This document shows, piece after piece, positions 27,755 through 37,078 of a stretch of DNA of 64,000 nt (its first letter is position 1; each line of letters begins with the position of its first letter). Below the pieces are notes generated by a model. It worked only from the letters and a program-made list of their open reading frames with translations, had not been told where the DNA came from and did no database searches. Location: assembly GCF_020149915.1 (NCBI RefSeq), contig NZ_CP083760.1, positions 2,108,001 to 2,172,000 on the forward strand, given 5' to 3'. The translations under genes were made by a program, and so were the position numbers. This stretch comes from Candidatus Sulfidibacterium hydrothermale (GTDB lineage Bacteria > Bacteroidota > Bacteroidia > Bacteroidales > F082).

Positions 27755-27859
27755 CATTCCGATATCGCGGTAGTCATCATCTCATTTTTTAATGATATTC
27801 ACTGATTCCGGAAAAATTGCTTTTTTACTTGAAGTAAAAAAAATTTTAAAGTGTTTTCT

Positions 27860-28048
27860 GTTCCTTTCTTGTTTCGTCAAGAAAGGAACCAAAGAAGACG
27901 CACCGAAACGAATGCTTCTTCCCGCTCTGCCGAAAAGCAACATCTCCGGCAAAAGAGTCTCTTGCTCACCGCAAGAGAAATGCAAGCACTTTTGCACGAT
28001 GCTGTAAGCTTTTCGGCATTCACTCTCTCGCCGGCCCGCCGTTTCGGT
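27860..28048. repeat. Multi-stem palindromic intergenic element
   Basis: Four perfect stems: hairpin GTTCCTTTCTTG/CAAGAAAGGAAC (27860-27871 with 27878-27889, 6-base loop); outer ACCGAAACG/CGTTTCGGT (27902-27910 with 28040-28048); middle TGCCGAAAAGC/GCTTTTCGGCA (27928-27938 with 28008-28018); inner hairpin TCTCTTGC/GCAAGAGA (27958-27965 with 27971-27978). The last three are nested, so the region can fold as one structure. Short open frames here have no coding signs. It fills most of the 517-base gap 27613-28129 between rho and the Mur ligase. Dispersed repeat or structured RNA; not settled. Confidence 0.6.
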
Positions 28049-28129
28049 AGGCCTGCCCACAGCTTGTGCATCGCCATTGTCTTTAAAAGCACCTGTAAAA
28101 AATAAACCCATGAAAGTTAAGAAAAATCA

Positions 28130-29500
28130 TCAGTCGGTTTTTCTTTTGAGCAATTTATCTGCCAAAGCTTTCATATTCAAGCCGTCAAAAGTTCCTGAAC
28201 TCATCATTAAAAAAATGTTATCGGGTTGGGTATTCTCTACCAAACAGGAAACCAATTCATCTTTGTCATCAAAAACCTGCAAATCATCACGGGCAAAAGC
28301 TTTTTTCACGGCCTCTTTGCTCAAAACCGGCAATTTTTTCATCTGCAGGGCATGCGGACTGTAAAAAACAAAAGCCTGGTCGGCCGAATCCATGGCATGA
28401 GCATACTGAGCCAGAAAATCCTGATTCAGGCTGCTAAAAGTGTGGAGCTCAAAACAGGCCACCACCTGCTGTTGGGGAAATTGCATCTTTACGGCTTCCA
28501 GTGTAGCTTTCAGCTTGGACGGTGCATGGGCAAAATCACTGTACAAACGCCCTTTCCCGTTTTCTGCCACCAGCTCCAACCGTTTGGATGCTCCTTTAAA
28601 ATGGCTTATCGCTTCCAGAAAATCACTATCCGCAATGCCCAGTTCCCGGCACACCAGCCAGGCTCCGTGGAGATTCGACAGATTATGCTTTCCAAAGATT
28701 TTTAACGGAATGCGTTTCTTTCCTATTTTCAAAAAAGTGACGCCGTTCTCCACCTCATAAGGCACTGAAGTGTAAGGAATTTTTCTCAGGTCTTTTCGTT
28801 CAGACTTTACCAGGCGGGTTAACCATTCATCTCCGGCATAATAAATCAACACGCCGTCCGGCTCAATCAGCCGGATAAAAATGGCAAACTGCTCAAGATA
28901 ATTGTCAAAAGTGGGAAAAACGTTGATATGGTCCCAGGCGATTCCGCTAAGCAAAGCCACATGCGGATGATACCAATGAAATTTAGGACGCCGGTCAATG
29001 GGCGAGCTCAGGTATTCATCCCCTTCAAAAATCATCAGCGGCGCATCATTACTCAACCGCACCATCACTTCAAAATCAGGCAGCCGGGAGCCCACAAGGT
29101 AATCGAAATCCTTACCGAGATGCTTTAGCACATGCATCACCATAGCGGTAATGGTGGTTTTTCCATGACTTCCGCCGATAACTACCCTTTTTTTATTTTT
29201 TGCATGGGCATACAAAAACTCGGGATAAGAATAAATTTTCACTCCCAGCGCTTTTGCCCGCAGTAATTCCGGATTATCCGCACGGGCATGCATCCCCAAA
29301 ATTACCGCATCCAGGCTGGGTTGTATCTTTTCCGGATGCCATCCCTCCTTTTCAGGCAGCAAACCATATTGTTTTAGCCGGCTTTTTGACGGTTCAAAAA
29401 TTTCGTCATCCGAACCGGTAATGGTATGTCCGTTTATTTTTAAAGCAATGGCCAGATTATGCATGGCGCTGCCGCCAATAGCGATAAAGTGTATGTTCAT
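28130..29500 (-). CDS. mpl: Mur ligase family, Mpl-like murein peptide ligase
   Basis: 456 aa. The start MNIHFIAIGGSAMHNLAIALK and ATP-binding GGSHGKTTITAM (near residues 107-118) place it in the MurC/Mpl group; the central FEGDEYLSSPIDRRPKFHWYHPHVALLSGIAWDHINVFPTFDNY stretch, with a metal-site Glu-Gly-Asp-Glu-Tyr, is typical of Mpl. Mpl reattaches recycled L-Ala-D-Glu-mDAP tripeptide to UDP-MurNAc. It probably shares a transcript with lpxB upstream (61-base gap). MurC itself is the main alternative. Confidence 0.85.
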   Translation of the reverse strand: MNIHFIAIGGSAMHNLAIALKINGHTITGSDDEIFEPSKSRLKQYGLLPEKEGWHPEKIQPSLDAVILGMHARADNPELLRAKALGVKIYSYPEFLYAHAKNKKRVVIGGSHGKTTITAMVMHVLKHLGKDFDYLVGSRLPDFEVMVRLSNDAPLMIFEGDEYLSSPIDRRPKFHWYHPHVALLSGIAWDHINVFPTFDNYLEQFAIFIRLIEPDGVLIYYAGDEWLTRLVKSERKDLRKIPYTSVPYEVENGVTFLKIGKKRIPLKIFGKHNLSNLHGAWLVCRELGIADSDFLEAISHFKGASKRLELVAENGKGRLYSDFAHAPSKLKATLEAVKMQFPQQQVVACFELHTFSSLNQDFLAQYAHAMDSADQAFVFYSPHALQMKKLPVLSKEAVKKAFARDDLQVFDDKDELVSCLVENTQPDNIFLMMSSGTFDGLNMKALADKLLKRKTD

Positions 29501-29561
29501 TTCAACGTTTTTTGATAAAGTAAAAGTAGGAAAAAGGCTTGTTTACACAAATTTTTATCCT

Positions 29562-30665
29562 TTACTGTTGCAATACTTCTGCAACAACGGCGGCGGCTCT
29601 TTCTGAGGCACCTTCCGACCCCAGTTTTTCTCTCATTTGTGCATATTGAGCCAGTATCTCTTTTCTCCGCGACTCATTTTCCAACAGATCATGAAGTGCT
29701 TTCGCCAGGTTTTGTGCTGTAAAATCAAACTGAATCAGCTCCTGTACCACTTCTTTATCCATAATCAGGTTCACCAGTGAAATAAAACGAAGATGTACCA
29801 ACATTTTGCCGATAAAATAAGTCAGTATATTGAGCTTATATCCCACCACCTGCGGAACATTCAGCAAAGCCGTTTCCAACGTGGCTGTTCCCGAGGCCAC
29901 CATGGCAGCCACAGAAGCCCTTAACAGGGCATGTGTCTGGTCAAAAACCACCGGAATATTGAAATCAGAATAAACAGCAGGAGAAACTGATTTGACCCCT
30001 GCCGCTACAAACTGATATTCCGGAAATTCTTTTGCAGCCGCCATCATCACGGGCAATATTTTTTTTATCTCCTGTTCGCGGCTACCCGGCAAAACAGCAA
30101 CCACCGGTTTCTCCGATAAATGATTTTCGCGCAAAAACACTTCTTTTGGCACCTGCTTTTCCTCTTTCAGCTCATCCAGCAAAGGATGGCCCACAAAATC
30201 AGCCTGATAACCCAACCGGGCATAAAATTCCTTTTCAAAAGGAAGAATCACCATCATACGATCCACATATTTTTTAATGATCTTGATGCGTGATTGTTTC
30301 CATGCCCAGATGGTAGGCGAGATGTAAAACACCACTTTCAATCCGTTTTCGTGGGCAAACCGGGCCATACGCAGGTTGAATCCCGGATAGTCAATTAAAA
30401 TTACCACATCAGGCTGATAGGAAAGCAGTTCTTTTTTACAAAAAGAGAAGTTTTTCCGGATGGTTCGCAGGTTCATGACCACTTCCACAATTCCCATAAA
30501 AGCCAGGTCACGGTAATGTTTGACCAGCGTCCCGCCTACCGCTTTCATTTTGTCGCCTCCCCAAAACCGGAACTGAGCCTGCGGGTCATTCCGGAGAATG
30601 GCTTTCATCAAAAAAGCTCCGTGCAAATCTCCCGAAGCTTCACCGGCAATGAGATAATATTTCAT
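29562..30665 (-). CDS. lpxB: Lipid-A-disaccharide synthase
   Basis: 367 aa, standard length. Joins UDP-diacylglucosamine and lipid X in lipid A synthesis at the inner membrane. Signatures: YYLIAGEASGDLHGAFLMKAI, FWGGDKM, MGIVEVVMNL, DVVILIDYPGFNLRMA, YISPTIWAWKQSRIKIIKKYVD, VAVLPGSREQEIKKILPVM and SGTATLETALLNVPQVVGYK. Likely first gene of lpxB-mpl; no clear promoter box was found in the 84-base gap before it. Confidence 0.96.
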   Translation of the reverse strand: MKYYLIAGEASGDLHGAFLMKAILRNDPQAQFRFWGGDKMKAVGGTLVKHYRDLAFMGIVEVVMNLRTIRKNFSFCKKELLSYQPDVVILIDYPGFNLRMARFAHENGLKVVFYISPTIWAWKQSRIKIIKKYVDRMMVILPFEKEFYARLGYQADFVGHPLLDELKEEKQVPKEVFLRENHLSEKPVVAVLPGSREQEIKKILPVMMAAAKEFPEYQFVAAGVKSVSPAVYSDFNIPVVFDQTHALLRASVAAMVASGTATLETALLNVPQVVGYKLNILTYFIGKMLVHLRFISLVNLIMDKEVVQELIQFDFTAQNLAKALHDLLENESRRKEILAQYAQMREKLGSEGASERAAAVVAEVLQQ

Positions 30666-30749
30666 GAAAATGATTTACAAAATTTAAATAAACCGGAAGT
30701 AAAAAAGTTTTCACATCACTTTTCCCCCGACATTGTCTTTCCGGCAAAA

Positions 30750-31535
30750 TTAAACAAAAGGTTTAACTATCATATAAACGGCGATAATACCCAAAATAAC
30801 AGAGAGCACCCATTTTACCTTTTTCTCAGGAAGTTTTAGCGAGATCCGCGAGCCGATTTGCCCGCCAATGAACACCACAACTCCCAGGATAAGAGCCAGT
30901 TTCCAGTCAGGAGTCGTATGCATCACATGACCGCCAAACCCCAACAGGCCCGTAAAACTAACCATCAATGCCGAGGTGGCTACGGCAATCTTTGCCGGAA
31001 TACCAAACCACAAAATCATCATCGGGATCTTAAAAACGCCACCGGCAATTCCCAACAACCCGGCCAGATAACCCAGCGTAAAAGTAGCCGGCACGACCAA
31101 CGGAAGCGAAATGGAATAATCGTAGCCATTAAAATGGCGGTTCCACCATCCGAAACCGGTTTTTCTGACAAAGGTACCCTGTGACTCTTTTTTGGGTTTC
31201 ACCGTAAAATAAGCGGCCAGTAACAAAAGGACTCCGAGCAATAATTGCAGAAAGTGGGGATGAAACCGTGATGACATCGCGCCGCCGGCAAAAGCACCGA
31301 TATCCGTAAAAGTTTCCAAAACCAAAGCCAATTGCCAGTCCACCATTTTGGCCTTCCTGAACCGCAAAAAAGCAGAAAAACCGGTAATGGTAATCAAAAA
31401 AAGGCTTAGCGTGGAGGCACTCTCAAAATCATATCCAAGAAACAGAAAAATCGGTACATAAAAAATACCACCGCCAATTCCCACCGAACTCAGGATAATG
31501 CTGACAATTAAAAAGACAATGATTTCCAGAAACAT
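30750..31535 (-). CDS. TSUP/TauE-SafE family membrane transporter
   Basis: 261 aa with about eight membrane helices arranged as two halves. IIVFLIVSIILSSVGIGGGIFYVPIFLFLGYDFESASTLSLFLITITG and the second-half LGYLAGLLGIAGGVFKIPMMILWFGIPAKIAVATSALMV show the family's paired Gly-rich re-entrant motifs. TSUP proteins export or import organosulfur compounds, sulfite or related anions; the substrate here is unknown. Ends a leftward group surE / small protein / TSUP, with a 20-base gap to the next gene. Confidence 0.88.
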   Translation of the reverse strand: MFLEIIVFLIVSIILSSVGIGGGIFYVPIFLFLGYDFESASTLSLFLITITGFSAFLRFRKAKMVDWQLALVLETFTDIGAFAGGAMSSRFHPHFLQLLLGVLLLLAAYFTVKPKKESQGTFVRKTGFGWWNRHFNGYDYSISLPLVVPATFTLGYLAGLLGIAGGVFKIPMMILWFGIPAKIAVATSALMVSFTGLLGFGGHVMHTTPDWKLALILGVVVFIGGQIGSRISLKLPEKKVKWVLSVILGIIAVYMIVKPFV

Positions 31536-31555
31536 GTCAGGGGAAGAAATTAAAT

Positions 31556-31846
31556 TCAGGGTTTAAAAAACAAATAAAAGAAAAGCAGGACCAACCCGAT
31601 AGTGATGAGCAGCACCCCTTTTCCTGTCTTATAACTGTTCCACTTCACAAAATAAAAGCGGAAAAGCAGAATATTTCCGGCAAGACTTAATAAATAAATA
31701 TTTTCCGGCTGCTGAAGTCCTTGCCACACGCCAAAATGTACCAGCAGGGTATAAATCCCCCAAAAAAGAGCATACAACGGAACAGGCAACAACAAGCCCC
31801 AAAGCAACCCCAAAAAGAAATTATCTTTTTTAAAAAGTGTCATCAT
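31556..31846 (-). CDS. Small membrane protein of unknown function
   Basis: 96 aa with three hydrophobic segments (GLLWGLLLPVPLYALFWGIY, IYLLSLAGNILLFRFYFV, GVLLITIGLVLLFFYLFF). Its ATG follows directly on the surE stop (TAAATG), so it is translated with surE. A short ion-transport-accessory or GtrA-like role cannot be shown; the conserved linkage with surE is the only clue. Confidence 0.75.
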   Translation of the reverse strand: MMTLFKKDNFFLGLLWGLLLPVPLYALFWGIYTLLVHFGVWQGLQQPENIYLLSLAGNILLFRFYFVKWNSYKTGKGVLLITIGLVLLFFYLFFKP

Positions 31847-32605
31847 TTAAAATTTCAATTGTTTTAGCCATTGTGTGGCTGTAAAATCAATTTGTACCGG
31901 TGTAACCGCCACATAATTCTCCGACAAGGCTTTTTCGTCGGTATCGGGCCGGGGATCACCATTTACAAACGTTCCGCCAATCCAGTAATACGTGCGGCCA
32001 AACGGATCGACCCGGGCATCAAAATCTTCAATCCACCGCGCTTTAGCCTGCCGCACTACTTTTATCCCTTTTACAGGCTCTTCCGATTTCTTAGGAATAT
32101 TCACATTCAGGCATACGCCTTCGGGAAGCCCTTCATCCAGTACTTTTCGGGTAATGGTATTCACAAAAGGATCAACATGGCTAAAATCAGCTTCATGATC
32201 GTAATCATCTACCGAGAAACCAATGGACGGAATCCCGTCAATAGCTCCTTCCATCGCGGCGGCCATTGTCCCGGAGTACACAATGTTTATGGCCGCATTA
32301 GACCCGTGATTGATTCCTGAAACAATCAAATCCGGTTTTTGGTTCAACAGCGCATGTTTTCCCAGTTTAATATTATCCACCGGCGTTCCGTTGGTCAGGT
32401 ATTCTTTAAAACCTTTCTCTTCGTGAATCAGCCGGGGCATCAGCGGGGTTTTAATGGTAACAGCATGACTCATCCCCGACATGACCTGTTCTGATGAGAT
32501 CACCACCACATCCCCAAAGTCGCGCATCAATTCAATCAGTTTTCGCAATCCTTTTGCATGAATGCTGTCGTCATTCGTAATCAGTATCAGTGGTTTTTTC
32601 TGCAT
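31847..32605 (-). CDS. surE: 5'/3'-nucleotidase SurE
   Basis: 252 aa from ATG 32603-32605 (MQKKPLILITNDDSIHAKG); a longer open frame to 32659 lacks similarity. Dephosphorylates nucleoside monophosphates. The metal site is visible: NDDS near residue 11, then SGINHGSNAAINIVYSGTMAAAMEGAIDGIPSIGFS and a C-terminal substrate region with VTPVQIDFTATQWLKQL. First gene of a leftward unit, divergent from ftsH across 246 bases. Confidence 0.95.
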   Translation of the reverse strand: MQKKPLILITNDDSIHAKGLRKLIELMRDFGDVVVISSEQVMSGMSHAVTIKTPLMPRLIHEEKGFKEYLTNGTPVDNIKLGKHALLNQKPDLIVSGINHGSNAAINIVYSGTMAAAMEGAIDGIPSIGFSVDDYDHEADFSHVDPFVNTITRKVLDEGLPEGVCLNVNIPKKSEEPVKGIKVVRQAKARWIEDFDARVDPFGRTYYWIGGTFVNGDPRPDTDEKALSENYVAVTPVQIDFTATQWLKQLKF

Positions 32606-32851
32606 CGCTCTCAAAATAAAAACCCGGAAAAAGCTCCGGTTTGTCGTGCAAATATACAATGAGTTTTGCTTTCAGCAGAAAAAACAGCAATACCCGACAG
32701 ACAATATGGAGCTTTTCACGAAAAAAAGCTGTAATCTTGTCATCTGAAATGGTTCCGGTAAAATTTTTGTTATAAAAACAGAAATTTATAAAGCGAAAAA
32801 AACAAAACGGCCTGACAGCCATAAATATTTGACAATTAAAATAATAAGCAC

Positions 32852-34741
32852 ATGAAAAAGAATGACAAGTTTTCGGTATATTACTGGATCGGGTTATTTT
32901 TTATGTTCTTGCTCATCGACAGCGTCTTTTTTGCGCCGGGCAGAAGCGGAACACGAATTTTTACCTACGACCAGTTTATTCAAAAGGTGGACTCGGGAAA
33001 GGTGGAACGGGTATTGATCCTTCCTGAAAAGATCATCGGAGAAATCAGATCTTCCAAAGAAGACACCACCCATCATTTAATCACCAATGGTCCGGCAGCC
33101 CCGTGGCGACTGCGTTTAAAATCCATTGAAGATCAAATTAAACGCCAGTTTATCGTAAACCGGCTTCCGAATGTAAGTGACCAACAGCTTTTAAACCGGT
33201 TATTGAAAGGCAAAGTCATTGTCCAGGGCAAATATGAATCGCATGCTTTAAAGAACTTTTTCCTGGATTGGATTTTACCCTTTATCTTTCTGTTTGCCCT
33301 GTGGGGATTTTTATATAAAAGAATGGGGCCGGGCAATCCGATGCTGGACTTAGGAAAAAGCAAAGCCAAAATTTTGGCCGAAAAACCGGAGAATCCGGTA
33401 AAATTTACGGATGTGGCCGGTGTTGATGAAGCCGTTGAAGAAGTAAAAGAACTGGTAGATTTTCTGAAAAATCCGAAAAAATATACGCAACTGGGCGGAA
33501 AACTTCCCAAAGGTGTTTTGCTTGTAGGCCCTCCCGGAACCGGAAAAACCCTGCTTGCCAAAGCTGTTGCCGGCGAAGCCGGAGTTCCTTTCTTCAACCT
33601 GAGCGGGTCTGATTTTGTGGAAATGTTCGTGGGTGTAGGTGCCGCCCGTGTACGCGACCTTTTCAAAGAAGCCAAAAGCAATGCGCCCTGTATCATTTTT
33701 ATCGATGAAATTGATGCCATCGGGAAAAGCCGTGCTTCCAATGCGGCATACGGCGGAGGCTACGATGAACGCGAAAACACCCTGAACCAACTGTTGGTAG
33801 AAATGGATGGTTTTGATGCCGGAATCGGTGTTATTATCATGGGAGCCACCAACCGTCCGGAAGTACTGGATGCCGCTTTATTGCGCCCGGGCCGGTTCGA
33901 CCGTCAGGTATTGGTGGACAAACCGGATTTGAAAGGACGGGCTGCCATCTTTAAAGTCCACACCAAAAACCTGACACTGGATGAAAATGTGGATATTCAA
34001 CGTTTGGCTGCACAAACTCCCGGTTTTGCCGGTGCAGAAATCGCCAATGTTTGTAATGAAGCTGCCATTCTTGCCGTCCGGAAAAAACATGATAAAATCA
34101 TGATGTCCGATTTTGAAGAAGCCATTGAACGGGTAATTGCCGGGCTGGAAAAGAAAAACAAAATCATCAACGAAAAAGAACGGAAAATTGTGGCTTATCA
34201 TGAGTCAGGACATGCCATTGTGGGATATTTTACCGAAGGAGCCGATGAAATACAAAAGGTTTCCATTGTTCCGCGTGGTATTGGCGCATTGGGTTACACC
34301 CTGCAAATGCCTTTGGAAGACCGTTATCTGATGTCAAAAACCGAATTATTGGGAAAAATCAAAGGTCTGCTGGGCGGACGGGCAGCCGAAGAAATTGTTT
34401 TCGGCGACATTTCTACCGGCGCCTCCAACGACCTGGAAAAAGTAGCCCAATTGGCTAAAAACATGATCACCGTTTACGGCATGAGTGAAAAACTACCCAA
34501 CATCTCGCTGGTCAGCCAGTCGGGTTCCGGATTCCTTGGCAATCCTAACGGACTGGAAAGGCGTTCGGAATACATGGAACGTATTATCGACGAAGAAGTG
34601 CATAAAATCATTAGCGAATGCTACGAGGATGCCAAACGGATTCTCAAAGAAAAAAGAGATAAACTGGAAAAGATGGCTCAGGTACTTCTGGAAAAAGAAG
34701 TCATTGAGCACGGAGAAATTGAAGAAATCCTTGGGAAATAA
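32852..34741 (+). CDS. ftsH: ATP-dependent zinc metalloprotease FtsH
   Basis: 629 aa. Membrane-bound AAA+ protease for membrane and regulatory proteins. Membrane helix 1 (~10-27), periplasmic domain, helix 2 (~132-150, [20 protein letters not shown]), AAA domain with Walker A GPPGTGKT (~226), pore loop [17 protein letters not shown], Walker [11 protein letters not shown] and SRH motif [20 protein letters not shown], then the protease domain with HESGH (~450) and the third ligand in [19 protein letters not shown]-terminus is short (629 versus 644 in E. coli). Monocistronic, terminator at 34982-35011. Confidence 0.97.
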   Translation: MKKNDKFSVYYWIGLFFMFLLIDSVFFAPGRSGTRIFTYDQFIQKVDSGKVERVLILPEKIIGEIRSSKEDTTHHLITNGPAAPWRLRLKSIEDQIKRQFIVNRLPNVSDQQLLNRLLKGKVIVQGKYESHALKNFFLDWILPFIFLFALWGFLYKRMGPGNPMLDLGKSKAKILAEKPENPVKFTDVAGVDEAVEEVKELVDFLKNPKKYTQLGGKLPKGVLLVGPPGTGKTLLAKAVAGEAGVPFFNLSGSDFVEMFVGVGAARVRDLFKEAKSNAPCIIFIDEIDAIGKSRASNAAYGGGYDERENTLNQLLVEMDGFDAGIGVIIMGATNRPEVLDAALLRPGRFDRQVLVDKPDLKGRAAIFKVHTKNLTLDENVDIQRLAAQTPGFAGAEIANVCNEAAILAVRKKHDKIMMSDFEEAIERVIAGLEKKNKIINEKERKIVAYHESGHAIVGYFTEGADEIQKVSIVPRGIGALGYTLQMPLEDRYLMSKTELLGKIKGLLGGRAAEEIVFGDISTGASNDLEKVAQLAKNMITVYGMSEKLPNISLVSQSGSGFLGNPNGLERRSEYMERIIDEEVHKIISECYEDAKRILKEKRDKLEKMAQVLLEKEVIEHGEIEEILGK

Positions 34742-34789
34742 AGAACTTCTGCAAATAAGCAGAAAATAGCTGATGAGATTCATCATGCG

Positions 34790-34832
34790 GGAAGTTAGAA
34801 GCTGGAAGTCCGAAGTTGGAAGTTGGAAGTCT
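34790..34832. repeat. Short imperfect GGAAGT-type direct repeats
   Basis: Five copies of a (G)GAAGTT/C-like unit spaced 8-12 bases apart in the ftsH-maf gap (34742-35009). Such iterations occur in intergenic DNA of many Bacteroidota; no function is inferred. A small hairpin TTCTGC/GCAGAA at 34747-34764 precedes it. Confidence 0.5.
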
Positions 34833-34981
34833 GCGGTGGAACATTGAATAGCCGTTGTACGGATAAAAAATTTCAACTTTGGGCTTCTCGCTTTTCTGGG
34901 TAATGCTGATTACAATTGAATCCTGGGAAAATGAACAATTTCTTAAAAAGACGCAGAACCCGAAAACAGAATCGTATTTGT

Positions 34982-35011
34982 ACGGCGGAACTTTTTGTCC
35001 GCCGTTTTTTT
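34982..35011 (+). terminator. Intrinsic terminator downstream of ftsH
   Basis: ACGGCGGA (34982-34989) / TCCGCCGT (34998-35005), 8-base loop, T-run to 35011. It overlaps the maf stop codon at 35010-35012. Confidence 0.88.
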
Positions 35012-35600
35012 ATGCAATAAATTCATTAAGCCGGCGGTATAATTCATGCGTGGGGAGTCCCATCACATTGAAATAGGAACCATTGATTTTTTGGATAGCC
35101 ACATGCCCTATCCACTCCTGAATGCCATAGGCGCCGGCTTTGTCAAACGGCTGGAAATTATGGATATAAAAATCAATTTCATCATCTGACAACGGGGCAA
35201 ACCACACCGCTGTAGCCACAGTAAAAACCGAGATTTTATTTTCCGTCCGCAGGCACACTCCGGTAATTACTTTATGCCGGTTATCCGACAAAGCACGCAG
35301 CATTTCCACCGCCTGGCGGGCACCGGACGGTTTTCCCAATATTTTATCTCCCTTGGCTACTACCGTATCTGCCGTGATGACCAACGTATTTTTCTTCCAT
35401 GGAAAATCATGAAAGGCATCACTTTTTAACCGACATAAAAAGGCTGCCGCTTCTTCCGGAGAAAGATTTTCCGGAAAAATCTCATCCACTTCTTTTTTTA
35501 CCACCCGAAACGGGATTTGCATGGCCGAGAGCAGCTGCCGGCGCCGGGGAGAACCGGAGGCCAGAATCACATCGTAGTCTTTCAGTTTGTCAATCAACAT
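35010..35600 (-). CDS. maf: Maf-like nucleoside triphosphate pyrophosphatase
   Basis: 196 aa from ATG 35598-35600 (MLIDKLKDYDVILASGSPRRRQLL). Hydrolyses non-canonical or methylated NTPs, sparing nucleic acids. ASGSPRRRQLL, ITADTVVAKGDKILGKP, ALSDNRHKVITGVCL and the KAGAYGIQEWIGH motif with catalytic Asp-less DKAGAYGIQ loop define the family (YhdE-type, dTTP/UTP). Starts 4 bases after the UbiA gene stop, so translationally coupled; last gene of the leftward run DUF2520-kdsC-UbiA-maf. Confidence 0.95.
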   Translation of the reverse strand: MLIDKLKDYDVILASGSPRRRQLLSAMQIPFRVVKKEVDEIFPENLSPEEAAAFLCRLKSDAFHDFPWKKNTLVITADTVVAKGDKILGKPSGARQAVEMLRALSDNRHKVITGVCLRTENKISVFTVATAVWFAPLSDDEIDFYIHNFQPFDKAGAYGIQEWIGHVAIQKINGSYFNVMGLPTHELYRRLNEFIA

Positions 35601-35604
35601 CTTA

Positions 35605-36543
35605 TTACTCAAAATAAAACAAAGCCATAGATAAAATTCCAACCAGCATAAGCAGTTTAATCCACAACGACAACTTTTTCAGCTGTTTCGTGGTTTTGGC
35701 ATTAATCAATTGCAACAGTACAATGCCAAAAAACAGATCAATCACAAAAAAAGCAAGGAACAATACCACAAAATGCCATTGATAAAAAAGCCACTGCACA
35801 TAAAATACCGTAAAAAGTCCGACCAGATTAACAAAAGAAGCCACACTTTTTGCCCTTTTCAAACCATACACCACCGGAAAAGTACGACAACCGGTTTGGG
35901 CATCTCCTTTTTCGTCTTCCATGTCTTTTACGATTTCACGAAGCAAGCTCACCCAAAAAGCAAATCCCATATAGATTAACACCAGATTATTGACAATATG
36001 AAGCCGCAGCGGGTCCACATAAACGTGCTGCAACCGCAAAGCCATCACCTGGAAAAGCCATACCAATCCAAAAGAAAGTGCACTTAAAAAAGCCACCACC
36101 GCATTTCCCATTAACGGCTGGCACTGGTAACGTTCGGCATAAAACCATAGCAATCCGGCAGTAAGCAAAAAGATCAAAGAAAAACTCCCTTCACCGGTTA
36201 AAAAGGAAAGTACCGTTCCCATCAGCACTCCGACTCCCATAAAAACACGATAAAACAGCTTTCCGCTTTTTTCGGAAAAAGTGCTTTCAAACACATTTTT
36301 ACCCGGTTTATTGATCATATCTGATGACACATCGGCCAAATCGTTCATCACATATCCTCCCATGGCAATAAAAAGTACGGCTCCGATCAACAACAGCAAT
36401 TCAATAGCAGACAAACCGGTATCCGGCGGCAAAGCCAGTCCCGGCCGGATGATAAAGAAAAACATCAGCAATATGGCCAACACCACAATCAGCAGATTGG
36501 GCCAGCGTATCATCTTAAAAAATATACGTATCATTTTTATCAA
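35605..36543 (-). CDS. UbiA-family prenyltransferase
   Basis: 312 aa, about nine membrane helices. The two Asp-rich motifs are NDLADVSSD (Mg-diphosphate site, residues ~66-74) and KDMEDEKGD (~195-203), between hydrophobic helices. Bacteroidota members in this gene context are usually named geranylgeranylglycerol-phosphate geranylgeranyltransferase-like, but the aromatic or glycerol acceptor cannot be read from sequence; a menaquinone-type step is the other option. ATG 36543 or the third codon-ATG three residues later could be the start. Confidence 0.85.
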   Translation of the reverse strand: MIKMIRIFFKMIRWPNLLIVVLAILLMFFFIIRPGLALPPDTGLSAIELLLLIGAVLFIAMGGYVMNDLADVSSDMINKPGKNVFESTFSEKSGKLFYRVFMGVGVLMGTVLSFLTGEGSFSLIFLLTAGLLWFYAERYQCQPLMGNAVVAFLSALSFGLVWLFQVMALRLQHVYVDPLRLHIVNNLVLIYMGFAFWVSLLREIVKDMEDEKGDAQTGCRTFPVVYGLKRAKSVASFVNLVGLFTVFYVQWLFYQWHFVVLFLAFFVIDLFFGIVLLQLINAKTTKQLKKLSLWIKLLMLVGILSMALFYFE

Positions 36544-36556
36544 TTAATCGCGTTTA

Positions 36557-37078
36557 CTACCAATAAAAAGCTTCGGGAGTCATCCATTTCCCCTGTACTT
36601 TCATCACCTGTTCGATGATATCGCGCACACAACCTTCACCTCCTTTTTTGTCAGAGATATATACCGATACGGCTTTTACTTCTTCGGCTGCATCGGCCGG
36701 ACAAACCGGAATACCCACTCTTTTCATTACCGGAATATCCGGGATGTCATCGCCCATGTATACCACGGTTTGCGGATCGATATTTTTTTCCCGGATATAT
36801 TTTTCGAAAACTTCCCGTTTGTTTCTGACTCCGGTAAAAGCATCTTTGATATTCAGCGTATCAAACCGGTTTTCCATCGATTTGGAAAAGCCTCCGGAGA
36901 TGACTACCACATTATAGCCCAGTTTTACTGCCAGTTGCAATACATAACCATCTTTTACATTAGCAGTACGCAACGGCGGATCTTCGTGCTGTAAAATCAC
37001 ACGACCATCGGTCATTACCCCGTCGTAATCAAAAATAAAGGTCTGAACATGCTGAAGTAATGCTTTGTAATTACTCAT
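36557..37078 (-). CDS. kdsC: KdsC-like HAD phosphatase (Kdo-8-phosphate phosphatase)
   Basis: 173 aa. HAD fold without cap: FIFDYDGVMTDG (nucleophile Asp and DxD), VISGGFS (Thr/Ser motif II) , the Lys in VRNKREVF region and GDDIPDIPVMKRVG (acidic motif). Size and the tetramer-type short form fit KdsC, which makes Kdo for lipopolysaccharide core. Overlaps the end of the DUF2520 gene by 8 bases. A related HAD-IIIA phosphatase of other specificity is possible. Confidence 0.85.
   Translation of the reverse strand: MSNYKALLQHVQTFIFDYDGVMTDGRVILQHEDPPLRTANVKDGYVLQLAVKLGYNVVVISGGFSKSMENRFDTLNIKDAFTGVRNKREVFEKYIREKNIDPQTVVYMGDDIPDIPVMKRVGIPVCPADAAEEVKAVSVYISDKKGGEGCVRDIIEQVMKVQGKWMTPEAFYW

Noticed and set aside
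27782-28111. Several overlapping 70-110 codon frames on both strands after rho
   Set aside because: They all arise from one palindromic non-coding element, with no codon bias or conserved domain visible.
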